Shown in pieces: positions 40,878 through 49,194 of a DNA stretch of 64,000 nucleotides; within the stretch, counting starts at the first letter, position 1, and every line of letters begins with the position of its first letter. The position numbers and the translations under genes are program-made. Where the stretch lies: assembly GCA_964351995.1 (NCBI GenBank), contig CAYGQE010000022.1:18091-82090 (forward strand), written 5' to 3'. The stretch is from SZUA-35 sp964351995 (lineage in GTDB: Bacteria; Actinomycetota; Acidimicrobiia; Acidimicrobiales; SZUA-35). The notes under the pieces were generated by a model, which was not told where the DNA came from, did no database searches, and saw only the letters and a list, made by a program, of their open reading frames with translations.

Positions 40878-41864
40878 GTGAACAGAGACAATCCGGTGTT
40901 GGCGAGCTTCCATCGTGGGGGGAGACTCGAGTCCATCCATCGTGGTGCGTGGGTGTTGGCTGATGCTTCGGGCGCGGTCATCGAACATGGCGGCGACCCG
41001 GCACAGCGGATCTATCCCCGCAGTGCGACCAAGAGCCTCCAGGCATTGCCGCTGATCGAGAGCGGAGCCGCAGACCAATTCGGGTTCGACGATCGTCACC
41101 TGGCGCTGGCATCGGCCTCGCACAGCGGCGAGCCGCGCCATGTCGCCGTTGCCCTCGATGGGTTGAGCAAGATCGGCCTCGACTCGAGCGCGCTGCTCTG
41201 TGGGCCACAACGTCCTCTCCACAGCACACCCGACACTGCCGCAGAGCGAGTCATCAACAACTGCTCCGGCAAACACGTGGGCTTTCTTGCGCTCGCTGTC
41301 CACCTCGGCGTGGAACCGTCGACCTATCTGGATCGCGATGGCCAGGTACAGACGATGGTGAGACACGCCATTGCGGACATGACCAACACCGAATTCGCCG
41401 ACCTCGGCCTCGGAATCGATGGATGCAGCGCACCGACCGTCCACCTCTCTCTCCTCGGACTGGCCACCGGATTGGCAAAGGTGGCCAATCCGCAGGCGCT
41501 TTCCGTGGCTCGCGCTGCGGCGTGCGGACGTCTCACCGACGCTGCTCGCCATCACCCCGGCCTCGTCGCTGGCTCTCACGAACGCTTCTGTACCGATCTC
41601 ATCGCCGTCACCGACGGTCGTGTGTTCGGCAAGATCGGCGCTGAAGGCGTCTACACCTTCGGCGTGGTCGGGGCAGATGTCGGGTTCGCTGGCAAGGTCG
41701 ACGATGGCAACGCCCGTCCCCTCTACCCACTCATGATCGGTCTGCTTCGCCGCCGCGAGCTGATCACCAGCTCCGAGGCAGCTGCGCTCGACCGGTGGGG
41801 CTCCACTGTGGTGCGGAACTGGGACGGGCTCGACGTCGGGCACATCGAACTTCATCAGTCCTGA
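40878..41864 (+). CDS. Asparaginase (type II rhizobial AnsA-like family, PF06089 type)
   Basis: The 328-residue protein matches the thermolabile Rhizobium-type asparaginase family, distinct from the classic amidohydrolases. Blocks: SFHRGGRLESIHRGAWVLADASG, RIYPRSATKSLQALPLIESGAAD, ALASASHSGEPRHV, NNCSGKHVGFLAL (SxK-type catalytic region), GIDGCSAPT and IGAEGVYTFG. It hydrolyses L-asparagine to aspartate and ammonia. GTG 40878 follows AGGG at 8 bases. It stands alone between the chemotaxis operon and the convergent sensor kinase. Confidence 0.88.
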   Translation: MNRDNPVLASFHRGGRLESIHRGAWVLADASGAVIEHGGDPAQRIYPRSATKSLQALPLIESGAADQFGFDDRHLALASASHSGEPRHVAVALDGLSKIGLDSSALLCGPQRPLHSTPDTAAERVINNCSGKHVGFLALAVHLGVEPSTYLDRDGQVQTMVRHAIADMTNTEFADLGLGIDGCSAPTVHLSLLGLATGLAKVANPQALSVARAAACGRLTDAARHHPGLVAGSHERFCTDLIAVTDGRVFGKIGAEGVYTFGVVGADVGFAGKVDDGNARPLYPLMIGLLRRRELITSSEAAALDRWGSTVVRNWDGLDVGHIELHQS

Positions 41865-41882
41865 CCCCGCTGGTCAGATGTT

Positions 41883-44375
41883 TCAGCTGCTCAGCGCTCG
41901 AGCCACGGCCAAAGCATCCGACACCGAGGCGACCAAGTCGGCGTCGCTGATCGGACGGGAGAGATGGCGAGCGGTACCGGGCAAGCCGGTCACGGTGTCC
42001 CCGATGGTCAGTACCACGATGTGAGACGTCGCCGCGTCGGCGCTCAGCCGATCGACGAGATCCGCCGCATCCACACCATCGACGTTGAGGTCGAGGAGGA
42101 GCACATCGGGCTGGAATCGCACGGCCAGGTCCATGGTGGTCTCGGCATCGGCAATGCTGATCAGTTCGATGTCTGGGTGGTCCGACAGCAGCTCCTCGAC
42201 CCAGCGAAGCTGCTCGAGACTGTCCTCGACGTGGAACAAGCGAGCGAGGTGGCTCACCCGATCGGCACCAACAGCGACAGGGCGAGCCCCGGTCACCAGG
42301 TCTGCTTCGTGACTGAGACCGAGCTCGATCCAGAACGTCGTACCGACACCGAGAGCGGTCTCCAAACCGATCGAACCATGCATTGCCTCCACAAGTACCT
42401 TTGACAGCGACAAACCAAGGCCGGTTCCTTCGACCTGAGTGCCTTCTGCCCCCAGCCGTTCGAACGGCGAGAAGAGTCGATCAACCTGGTCCTGGCTGAG
42501 CCCACTCCCCGTATCGGCAACCGAGATCCGGAGGCGGCGATCATCCACGGTGTGGCAGCGGACAGAGATGCTCCCGCCTCGTTCGTTGTACTTCACGGCG
42601 TTCGAGAGCAAGTTCAACAAGACTTGACGCAGCCTCTGCTGGTCAGCTCGAGCCCACAGCGCCCAGTCCGGCATCAAGCCGACAGGTATCGAGAGATCAG
42701 ATTCGGCAGCCAGCGGCCGGATGAGGTCGATCGTTTCGGAAATGAGCCGTTCCAAGTTGACGGGCTCGAGCGACAGCGACAGATTGCCGCTTTCGATGCG
42801 GGAAATGTCGAGTACTTCGTTGATCAGCCCGAGCAGGTGTCGGCCGCCGCGCAGGATCTGTTGAACGCTCTCCGCCTGTCGGGTCGAGAGATCCTCGAAC
42901 TCCAGTAGCTGGCCGAACCCGAGTACCGCGTTCAGCGGCGTCCGTAGTTCGTGACTCATTCGAGACAAGAACTCGCTCTTTGCGACGTTCGCCATCTCGG
43001 CATCAGCCCGTGCCGACTCGAGCTCGTGGAATGCCTCCTGCGTCGCCGTGACGTCGGTGGCGATCTCCAACAGATAGTCGACCGACCCGGAAGGTCCGAT
43101 CATTGGAATGTGGCGCACATCCACGATTCGGCCTCCGAACTCGTCGATCAGCGGGAGGGATTCCTGAATGACGACCTCGCGGCCGGCGATCATCTCCCTG
43201 TCGTTGTGTTGCTGGCGTTCGGCCATCCAGGGCGGCGCCAGGTCGTGAATGGTCGAGCCGATGATCTCGTCACGTTCGATGTCCAGCATCTCCAGAGCGG
43301 CCCGATTCGCGTTCACGAACGAGAGGTGCTTCGTTTCCTTCACCGTGACCACCGAGGGAATGTTCTCGATGATCGATGCCAGCAGTGCCTCGGACTCTCT
43401 CCGTTGTTCGGCCTCAGTGTCTTGGCGCCGCCACAGGCGGCCGAGCCACACGATGACCCCGGCGACGAACAGCGCCAGCACGAATGCAAGCACCAACGCC
43501 ACCGTGACGATCGTGCTGCGCTCAGCGAGGGCCTCACTCTTGGGGACATCAGCGGTGACAGTCCATCCGAAGCGATCAACGCTTGCAGTGGCTGAAAGGT
43601 AGGCGACGCCGTCACGATCAATTTCTCGCTGTGAGTCAACGCCTTCAAGTGCTGCTTCGATCGCCGGGATGTGACTCAGCGACTCGATCGACGTTGGCGC
43701 TGCACCCGGCGAGGCGACGACCGTTCCCGCCTGATCGGTCACGGTCAACAAGACGCTCTGACTCGACGCAAAGTCATCGACGTACGCCTGGAGATCGGCG
43801 AGCGACCACCCGATTCCGACATAGCCAGCGATGACCTCCGGGTCCTCGATGCTGAACACCGGGGCAGCGACGATCATCGTGATCTGGAGATCAGACTGCG
43901 GTTGGAATGCCTCGGACACGTACGGGGCTCGCGTCGACTGGGCCCCCTTGAACCAATCGCGAAAGCTGAAATCGACACCGATTGCGTCCGGCGTCTCCGG
44001 GAGGACGTCGAGCACCACACCGCCCGCATCTGCTGCGAAGGCCATCGACACGTCCGGCCGATCCTCGAACAGCGAGGCCAGGATCCCTCGTAGCCAAAGG
44101 CCGTAACCGAGCCGAACCGAGAGAGCGGTCTCTTCCTGCTCGCTGTAGATCGCAATGATCTCAGCCAGCTTTTCGAGTTCCTGCTCGATGGCCTTGGCCG
44201 ACGCCTGCGCTGATGTCTCGACCTGGCTTTCGGCTTGGGCACGAACGGCATTCGACGACACTTGAACCAAGACGACGCTGAGAAGCGCGATGGGCAGCAG
44301 TGCGGCCAAGAAGATGACCGTCAACGACTTTCGCCGCGCCATGGTCGTCTCCGGTGGGGACACCAACCGGCTCAC
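41883..44375 (-). CDS. Hybrid sensor histidine kinase (Cache-like, PAS, HisKA, HATPase, REC)
   Basis: The 830-residue kinase has transmembrane helices at about 18-40 and 288-311 around an extracytoplasmic Cache-like domain (VLDVLPETPDAIGVDFSFRDWFKG, YVGIGWSLADLQAYV). A PAS domain (325-445), HisKA with H475 (SRMSHELRTPLNAVLG), an ATPase (ISVADTGSGLSQDQVDRLFSPFER, GTGLGLSLSKVLVE) and a C-terminal receiver with D762 (VLLLDLNVDG) follow. In the receiver the usual KP is RP (R807). GTG 44375 overlaps the stop of the REC-EAL gene (GTGA). It is the last gene of the flagellar/c-di-GMP minus-strand run; input is unknown. Confidence 0.9.
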   Translation of the reverse strand: MSRLVSPPETTMARRKSLTVIFLAALLPIALLSVVLVQVSSNAVRAQAESQVETSAQASAKAIEQELEKLAEIIAIYSEQEETALSVRLGYGLWLRGILASLFEDRPDVSMAFAADAGGVVLDVLPETPDAIGVDFSFRDWFKGAQSTRAPYVSEAFQPQSDLQITMIVAAPVFSIEDPEVIAGYVGIGWSLADLQAYVDDFASSQSVLLTVTDQAGTVVASPGAAPTSIESLSHIPAIEAALEGVDSQREIDRDGVAYLSATASVDRFGWTVTADVPKSEALAERSTIVTVALVLAFVLALFVAGVIVWLGRLWRRQDTEAEQRRESEALLASIIENIPSVVTVKETKHLSFVNANRAALEMLDIERDEIIGSTIHDLAPPWMAERQQHNDREMIAGREVVIQESLPLIDEFGGRIVDVRHIPMIGPSGSVDYLLEIATDVTATQEAFHELESARADAEMANVAKSEFLSRMSHELRTPLNAVLGFGQLLEFEDLSTRQAESVQQILRGGRHLLGLINEVLDISRIESGNLSLSLEPVNLERLISETIDLIRPLAAESDLSIPVGLMPDWALWARADQQRLRQVLLNLLSNAVKYNERGGSISVRCHTVDDRRLRISVADTGSGLSQDQVDRLFSPFERLGAEGTQVEGTGLGLSLSKVLVEAMHGSIGLETALGVGTTFWIELGLSHEADLVTGARPVAVGADRVSHLARLFHVEDSLEQLRWVEELLSDHPDIELISIADAETTMDLAVRFQPDVLLLDLNVDGVDAADLVDRLSADAATSHIVVLTIGDTVTGLPGTARHLSRPISDADLVASVSDALAVARALSS

Positions 44376-45688
44376 AGCAGACCCGGAATCGGCGAGATCG
44401 TGATCGGCGGCGTCTGGGGACGACCGAGCAAGTAGCCCTGGATCTTCGAGATGCCAAGCCCTCGCACGGTGTCGAATTCCTTGACGGTCTCCACACCTTC
44501 GGCCACCAATTGGGCTCCCAGTTCTTCAGCAAACGTAACCATCGCCGTCGCCAACGCCCGCTTTGCCGGGTCGCTGTCGATACCTCTGATCAGGCCTGAA
44601 TCGAGCTTGATGATGTCGGGATGGAGCTGGAGGATGTGATGCAGACTCGAGAAACCGGATCCCGCATCGTCGATCGCCACCCGGAAACCCTTCGCTCGCA
44701 AGACCTCAAGCCTGGCTTGCACTGTTGCGTAGTCGCTGATTGCCGTGTGTTCGGTCAACTCCAGAACAACTCGACTGGCATCGACGTCATCAGCAAAGCT
44801 CTCGAAATCAGGGTCAGACAGCACCTCGGGCGAACAATTCACCGAGAGGTATGCCCGATCGGGGAGTTGTCCCTGCTGCTTCAATGCCGACCGAATCGCC
44901 GCCATCTCGAGCTCGAAACCCATTCCCACCGCCGCCGCGTCAGCGAACCACTGGTCAGGCGATCGTCGGGGTTCGGTATCGAATCTCGTCAGAGCTTCAA
45001 CGCCGACGATCCGCCCGATTGCCGCGTCGACGATGGGCTGGAAGACGCTGGTCATCGCTGACCCGCGAAGCACCTCGCCGATCATCGAGCGAACACGATC
45101 CTGCTCGGCGACGACCCGACGTTCGGACTCCTGCTGTCGGGACAATCGCTGATGCAACACCAGATTGGTCTGCCGCAGCTCACGGGTGAGTCGACGAGTT
45201 TCCAGCAGGTTCTTGGTGCGTTGAACAACCTCGATCACATCGACGGGCTTGATCAACAGATCATGAGCCCCGGCGCTCAACACTGCTCGACGGGTCTCGG
45301 TGGTGGAGTCCGCTGTGACGACGATAATCGGGAGGAAGTCATCTGGTTCAACAACAGCATCGAGCAGAGCCAGCACGTCGAACCCACTGAGTGCCGGCAT
45401 GTGGAGGTCGAGGAGGATCGCATCGGGGCGCAGCGTCTTGACGAGGTCGACCACGCGAACCGGATCCTCGACGAGCACGACATCGTGATAGCCAGCACCC
45501 TCCAGGAGGGCGCCCATCAACGAAAGATTCGCCCGATTGTCGTCAACGACGAGAATGCAGTCGTTCGACGACTCAGGGGGTTTCGTAGTGGCGCGACGAT
45601 CGAGCACGGGAACAGTCTCGGCGGCAAGCGGTGTCGAGTGAGGAAGCGAACCTGACGAATCGACACCCGGTACGAGTGGCGGCATCAT
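44372..45688 (-). CDS. Response regulator with EAL-domain c-di-GMP phosphodiesterase
   Basis: The 438-residue protein has an N-terminal receiver (45-160) with DD49-50, phospho-acceptor D94 (ILLDLHMPALSG), and KP at 147-148, a coiled-coil linker (160-200), and an EAL domain (211-425). EAL is at 231-233 (VGVEALTRF), with N284, E312 (ELTEHT), DD340-341 (IDDAGSG), K361 (KLDSGL) and E397/E400 (AEGVET), so hydrolysis of c-di-GMP is plausible. The double Asp is followed by Ala rather than Phe/Tyr. ATG 45688 follows the HDOD-GGDEF stop by 10 bases. The neighbouring kinase is the likely phosphodonor. Confidence 0.92.
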   Translation of the reverse strand: MMPPLVPGVDSSGSLPHSTPLAAETVPVLDRRATTKPPESSNDCILVVDDNRANLSLMGALLEGAGYHDVVLVEDPVRVVDLVKTLRPDAILLDLHMPALSGFDVLALLDAVVEPDDFLPIIVVTADSTTETRRAVLSAGAHDLLIKPVDVIEVVQRTKNLLETRRLTRELRQTNLVLHQRLSRQQESERRVVAEQDRVRSMIGEVLRGSAMTSVFQPIVDAAIGRIVGVEALTRFDTEPRRSPDQWFADAAAVGMGFELEMAAIRSALKQQGQLPDRAYLSVNCSPEVLSDPDFESFADDVDASRVVLELTEHTAISDYATVQARLEVLRAKGFRVAIDDAGSGFSSLHHILQLHPDIIKLDSGLIRGIDSDPAKRALATAMVTFAEELGAQLVAEGVETVKEFDTVRGLGISKIQGYLLGRPQTPPITISPIPGLL

Positions 45689-45698
45689 CAGAGGACCA

Positions 45699-47231
45699 TC
45701 AACCGAGAGAAGTCCGGTTGCGTCCGCCCTGTTTCGCCTCGTACAACCGTTGATCGGCTGCCTCGATGAGCGCCCTCGCCGTTTGTGTCTCGCTCGCAGG
45801 GGATGAAATCGCCCCGCCGATGCTGGTGGTGACCGAGAGGATCGTTCCATCGGCGAGCGAAACGGCCAACTCGGCAATGGCGGTGCGAAGACGCTCCGCA
45901 ATGACGAGCAGGCGTTCCGGCGAGGTGGACGGAATCAACATCACGAACTCCTCACCGCCGAAACGAGCAGCGAAGTCGGCACCCCGCGTTTGGCGCTCCA
46001 GCGTGTATCCCACCGTGCGGAGAACATCGTCGCCGACCGCATGACCGTGGTTGTCGTTCACCGCCTTGAAGTGGTCGAGGTCGATCATGAGCAGCCCGAG
46101 ATCTGACGATGACGTCTCCATCAAAGCAGCCAAGCGACGATCGAACGCACGGCGGTTCGGGAGCTTCGTCAGCGAATCGGTCGATGCTTCCGCCTCGAGT
46201 TCATCGTTGCGTTTCACGAGTTCATCGGCCGACTCTTCGGCCTGGAACAACTGGTTTTCCATGGCGAACTGCAGGGAGATGAGCCGTTCAGCAGTCTCCG
46301 CCAACAGGTCGGTGTATGCCACGCCGTCAGGGATCCTGAACTGCAACATCGCGGCAGAGTCGGTGACTGCTTCCTGGGCATCGATCAACCAAGCGTCGAC
46401 GTCTTCGGCCTCCATGTCTCGAGCTGATGAAAGCAGGTCGCGAAGAGCCTCCAAACTCGAGCCGTCGTCGCGTCCGGTGAGGATCGGTTCAGCCAATGTC
46501 GCAACGGCGAGGCAGAAGGGTGCCCCCTTGGGATCGCCCTCGTCCGACATCGCCGCCAGCCCAGAGTGTCGACCACGAACCGCAGTCGCGAAGACGAGGG
46601 GCAAACCCCAACGCGTCACGAGTTCGGCGGTGACTTCATCGGTTGTGAAACCAAGCACCTTGCGTTCGATCGCTGGGCCCGGCCAGGTGTCGCCTCCGGC
46701 GATGATCCTCCGGCACGCTTCGGGAGCTTCGCTCGCTAACACGATCGGCCCGACGCCGGTCAACAAGCCAGCCACGAATGCCTCGTCGCGAACCAGCGGA
46801 TCGAGCAGTTGGGCTGCTCGGCGGGCAACGCTGGCCGTGACGACCATTCGGTGTCTGATCTCGCCCAGATCGATCGCATCGCTTTGTTGGGGCACCAGGG
46901 ATCGAAGCGACGTCGTCAGCGCCAACAGCTTCACCGCCCGCAACCCCAACGTCGAGAGCGCTCGGCTGACCGTCGTGATCTCCCTCGATGGCGAATAGAG
47001 CGCCGAGTTGGCCATGCGCAGCACCTGTACGGAGATGGAGACGTCGGCATCGACCAAGTCGGCGATCTCGGACATCGAGACATCCGGATCATCAGCCCGG
47101 CGCATGATCTCGAGCACAGAAGCTGGCGGTGACGGCAACGAACGAGGATCGACGAAGAGTTCGTCCATCGTGAGAACAGACATCGTAGGAACAGACGCAG
47201 TGGCGGGAAGCGGAGTTTCGGTCGTGGTCAT
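45699..47231 (-). CDS. HDOD-GGDEF diguanylate cyclase
   Basis: The 510-residue protein has an HDOD domain (about 25-225; LPSPPASVLEIMRRADDPDVSMSEIADLVDAD, VQVLRMANSALYS), a helical linker, and a GGDEF domain (350-505) starting STDSLTKLPNRRAFD with active-site GGEEF (425-429). The RxxD inhibitory site is present (RGAD, 416-419), so product inhibition is expected. It would make c-di-GMP in the cytoplasm, next to the phosphodiesterase gene. ATG 47231 has a good AGGAAA site and lies 74 bases after flgE with no convincing terminator between. Confidence 0.92.
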   Translation of the reverse strand: MTTTETPLPATASVPTMSVLTMDELFVDPRSLPSPPASVLEIMRRADDPDVSMSEIADLVDADVSISVQVLRMANSALYSPSREITTVSRALSTLGLRAVKLLALTTSLRSLVPQQSDAIDLGEIRHRMVVTASVARRAAQLLDPLVRDEAFVAGLLTGVGPIVLASEAPEACRRIIAGGDTWPGPAIERKVLGFTTDEVTAELVTRWGLPLVFATAVRGRHSGLAAMSDEGDPKGAPFCLAVATLAEPILTGRDDGSSLEALRDLLSSARDMEAEDVDAWLIDAQEAVTDSAAMLQFRIPDGVAYTDLLAETAERLISLQFAMENQLFQAEESADELVKRNDELEAEASTDSLTKLPNRRAFDRRLAALMETSSSDLGLLMIDLDHFKAVNDNHGHAVGDDVLRTVGYTLERQTRGADFAARFGGEEFVMLIPSTSPERLLVIAERLRTAIAELAVSLADGTILSVTTSIGGAISSPASETQTARALIEAADQRLYEAKQGGRNRTSLG

Positions 47232-47305
47232 CAGTGGTTTCCTGTTCTCAGTTCGATCGCTGGACGGACGGGGAAGAGGCGGCGAGCACCCCTCCCCTAT
47301 TCCGA

Positions 47306-48544
47306 CTAGCGCTTGAGGTTCACGATTTCCTGGAGCATCTCGTCCGAGGTCGTGATCACACGGGAGTTCGCTTGGAACCCTCGCTGGGTGCGGATGAGGT
47401 TGGTGAACTCTTCAGCGAGATCGACGTTGGACATCTCCAAGGTGCCAGGGGCGATGATTCCTCGGCCGCCCAATGCAGCCGATCCCACCTGCGCAAGCCC
47501 GGAGTTGACCGAGGTCTTGAACATCGTCCCCGTGACTCGTTCGAGTCCCTCGGGGTTGGCGAATGCCACGATGGCCACCTGGGCCAGGCTCCTGACTCGG
47601 CCGTTGCTGTACGAGCCCGTGATGATGCCGTCTTCGCCAACGCTCAGACTCGACAGCTGACCGGTGGCGGCACCATCTTGGGTGATGGCAGCGACGGAAC
47701 CGACAGCGGCGAGTTGCGTCACCTCGCCGGCGTTGTCGCCACCGACGGTGAGGGCGACATCGCCGAGCCCAGGAATTTCGCCAGCCGCCACACCGACGGT
47801 GAGGCCTGCCGGTGTCACGAGCCGGCCTGCTCCATCGAACGTGAGTGTGTTGTTCGTGAGCGTTACCGGCGTCGCTGGCTCGCCGAAGCTCGCCCCCACC
47901 GTCCATTCGTCGAGTGCAGTCTTCGTGAACGTCACCGAGAGTTCAATCGTGGCGCCCTGGCCGTTGTAGACGTCAAGGCTGGTGAACCGTTGATCACCAA
48001 TCTCGGCATCGGCTGGCAGGTTGCCACCCATGTTGATCTCCGATGTGACCACCGGCGCCGCTTGCTCGCCGGCTGGAATACGGATGCCCTGCACCGGAGT
48101 GGTGCTGTCCAGAGCTCCGGTCGGATCGGCGACCCAACCCTGTACGAAGGCACCACCTCCAGAGACCAAGTTGCCGTTCGCATCGAGATAGAAGGATCCT
48201 GATCGTCCGTAGAGCTGGACACCGTCCTGCTCCAGATTGAAGAATCCGTCACCCTGAATCGACAAGTCGAGATCGCGGTTGGTGACCTGGAGCGCTCCTT
48301 GGGCGAAATTCTGGGACACGTTGCTCAGCTGAACACCGAGGCCGATTTGGGACGCATTCGATCCACCGAGGGCATCGGTTGGCGCGCTTGCGCCATTGAG
48401 TGTCTGACTCAGGATGTCCTGAAAGATGACGTTGGATTTCTTGAAACCATTCGTGTTGACGTTGGCAATGTTGTTGCCGACGATGTCCATCATCGTCTGA
48501 TGGGAGCGAAGCCCGGAAACAGCTGCGTACATGGAGCGGATCAT
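47306..48544 (-). CDS. flgE: Flagellar hook protein FlgE
   Basis: FlgE polymerises to the hook joining rod and filament. The 412-residue product begins with the rod/hook signature (MIRSMYAAVSGLRSHQTMMDIVGNNIANVNTNGFKKS, residues 1-37), contains the mid-segment GDGFFNLEQDG and ends in the conserved NVDLAEEFTNLIRTQRGFQANSRVITTSDEMLQEIVNLKR. The centre (about 140-330) is the variable exposed domain. ATG 48544 overlaps the stop of a small ORF (ATGA). No flgF/flgG were found nearby. Confidence 0.95.
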   Translation of the reverse strand: MIRSMYAAVSGLRSHQTMMDIVGNNIANVNTNGFKKSNVIFQDILSQTLNGASAPTDALGGSNASQIGLGVQLSNVSQNFAQGALQVTNRDLDLSIQGDGFFNLEQDGVQLYGRSGSFYLDANGNLVSGGGAFVQGWVADPTGALDSTTPVQGIRIPAGEQAAPVVTSEINMGGNLPADAEIGDQRFTSLDVYNGQGATIELSVTFTKTALDEWTVGASFGEPATPVTLTNNTLTFDGAGRLVTPAGLTVGVAAGEIPGLGDVALTVGGDNAGEVTQLAAVGSVAAITQDGAATGQLSSLSVGEDGIITGSYSNGRVRSLAQVAIVAFANPEGLERVTGTMFKTSVNSGLAQVGSAALGGRGIIAPGTLEMSNVDLAEEFTNLIRTQRGFQANSRVITTSDEMLQEIVNLKR

Positions 48545-48726
48545 CTGGTGATCTCTTTCGTTGAAATGGACTCAGCCGAGTGATCGGCCAAGCGAATTGC
48601 AGGTGCGGGCGTGCATTGGTTGATGGGATGGGTTCGTGCGGGAATCACTGATGCGGGGTTGTCTGATGCGGGGTGGCTCGAAAAGGGAGGAGAGCTCGTG
48701 CCCGTTGTTGGACGGAGGGTGATCAT
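48541..48726 (-). CDS. Possible small protein between flgD and flgE
   Basis: A 61-codon frame fits exactly between flgD and flgE: its ATG (48726) overlaps the flgD stop as ATGA and its TGA overlaps the flgE ATG as ATGA. The product is rich in Ser, Thr, Pro and Ala with no hydrophobic segment and no family I know. Flagellar operons often have a small gene here, but the composition looks non-conserved, and the frame may only be untranslated spacer (it includes imperfect direct repeats of TGATGCGGGG). Low confidence. Confidence 0.3.
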   Translation of the reverse strand: MITLRPTTGTSSPPFSSHPASDNPASVIPARTHPINQCTPAPAIRLADHSAESISTKEITR

Positions 48727-49184
48727 GCGGTGGTCAATGCCTCGGGTTCGGAGGCGGCGGCGACATCTCGGATACCGGTGACCGCCGACATCTCGACTTG
48801 GCCGTTTTCGGTGACGAGTCGCACTTCGCCGTTCACCACCTGGGCGGCGGAGACGACGGCGGTCTGCTCGAGACCATCGGCGCCGATGTAGTCAACGCCC
48901 CGGCCAACAAGTGAGCTCGCCATGCTGAGACCGGTGACGACGGCGTTGTTCGCACCCTGCTGGGTCAGCTCGTCGAGTTTCTCGACGACGGTGAACTGTG
49001 CCGTGGTGGCCATGAACTCTGAGGGATCGCTCGGGTTGAGCGGATCCTGGTAGCGGAGTTGCGCCACCAGAAGCTGAAGGAATGCGTCCTTGTCCAGGTC
49101 ATTGGCGTTGGGGTCGGGAAGGTTTGATCCTTCGAGACCAAGGTCTCGAAGCGGTGCGAAGGTTGCGGCGGAGATGTCAGTCAT
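48723..49184 (-). CDS. flgD: Flagellar hook capping protein FlgD
   Basis: FlgD caps the growing hook and is needed for FlgE assembly. The 153-residue product has the family core DKDAFLQLLVAQLRYQDPLNPSDPSEFMATTAQFTVVEKLDEL and a short beta-rich C-terminus (SLVGRGVDYIGADG, VNGEVRLVTENG). It lacks the long Ig-like part of enterobacterial FlgD (about 230 residues). ATG 49184 (MTDISAATF) is the start; the open frame further upstream is antisense or in the fliK 3' end. It follows fliK after 10 bases. Confidence 0.93.
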   Translation of the reverse strand: MTDISAATFAPLRDLGLEGSNLPDPNANDLDKDAFLQLLVAQLRYQDPLNPSDPSEFMATTAQFTVVEKLDELTQQGANNAVVTGLSMASSLVGRGVDYIGADGLEQTAVVSAAQVVNGEVRLVTENGQVEMSAVTGIRDVAAASEPEALTTA

Positions 49185-49194
49185 GTCGAGCCCG

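Noticed and set aside
47234..48202. 322-codon plus-strand open frame across flgE
   Set aside because: Shadow of flgE, which has conserved N- and C-terminal hook signatures on the minus strand.
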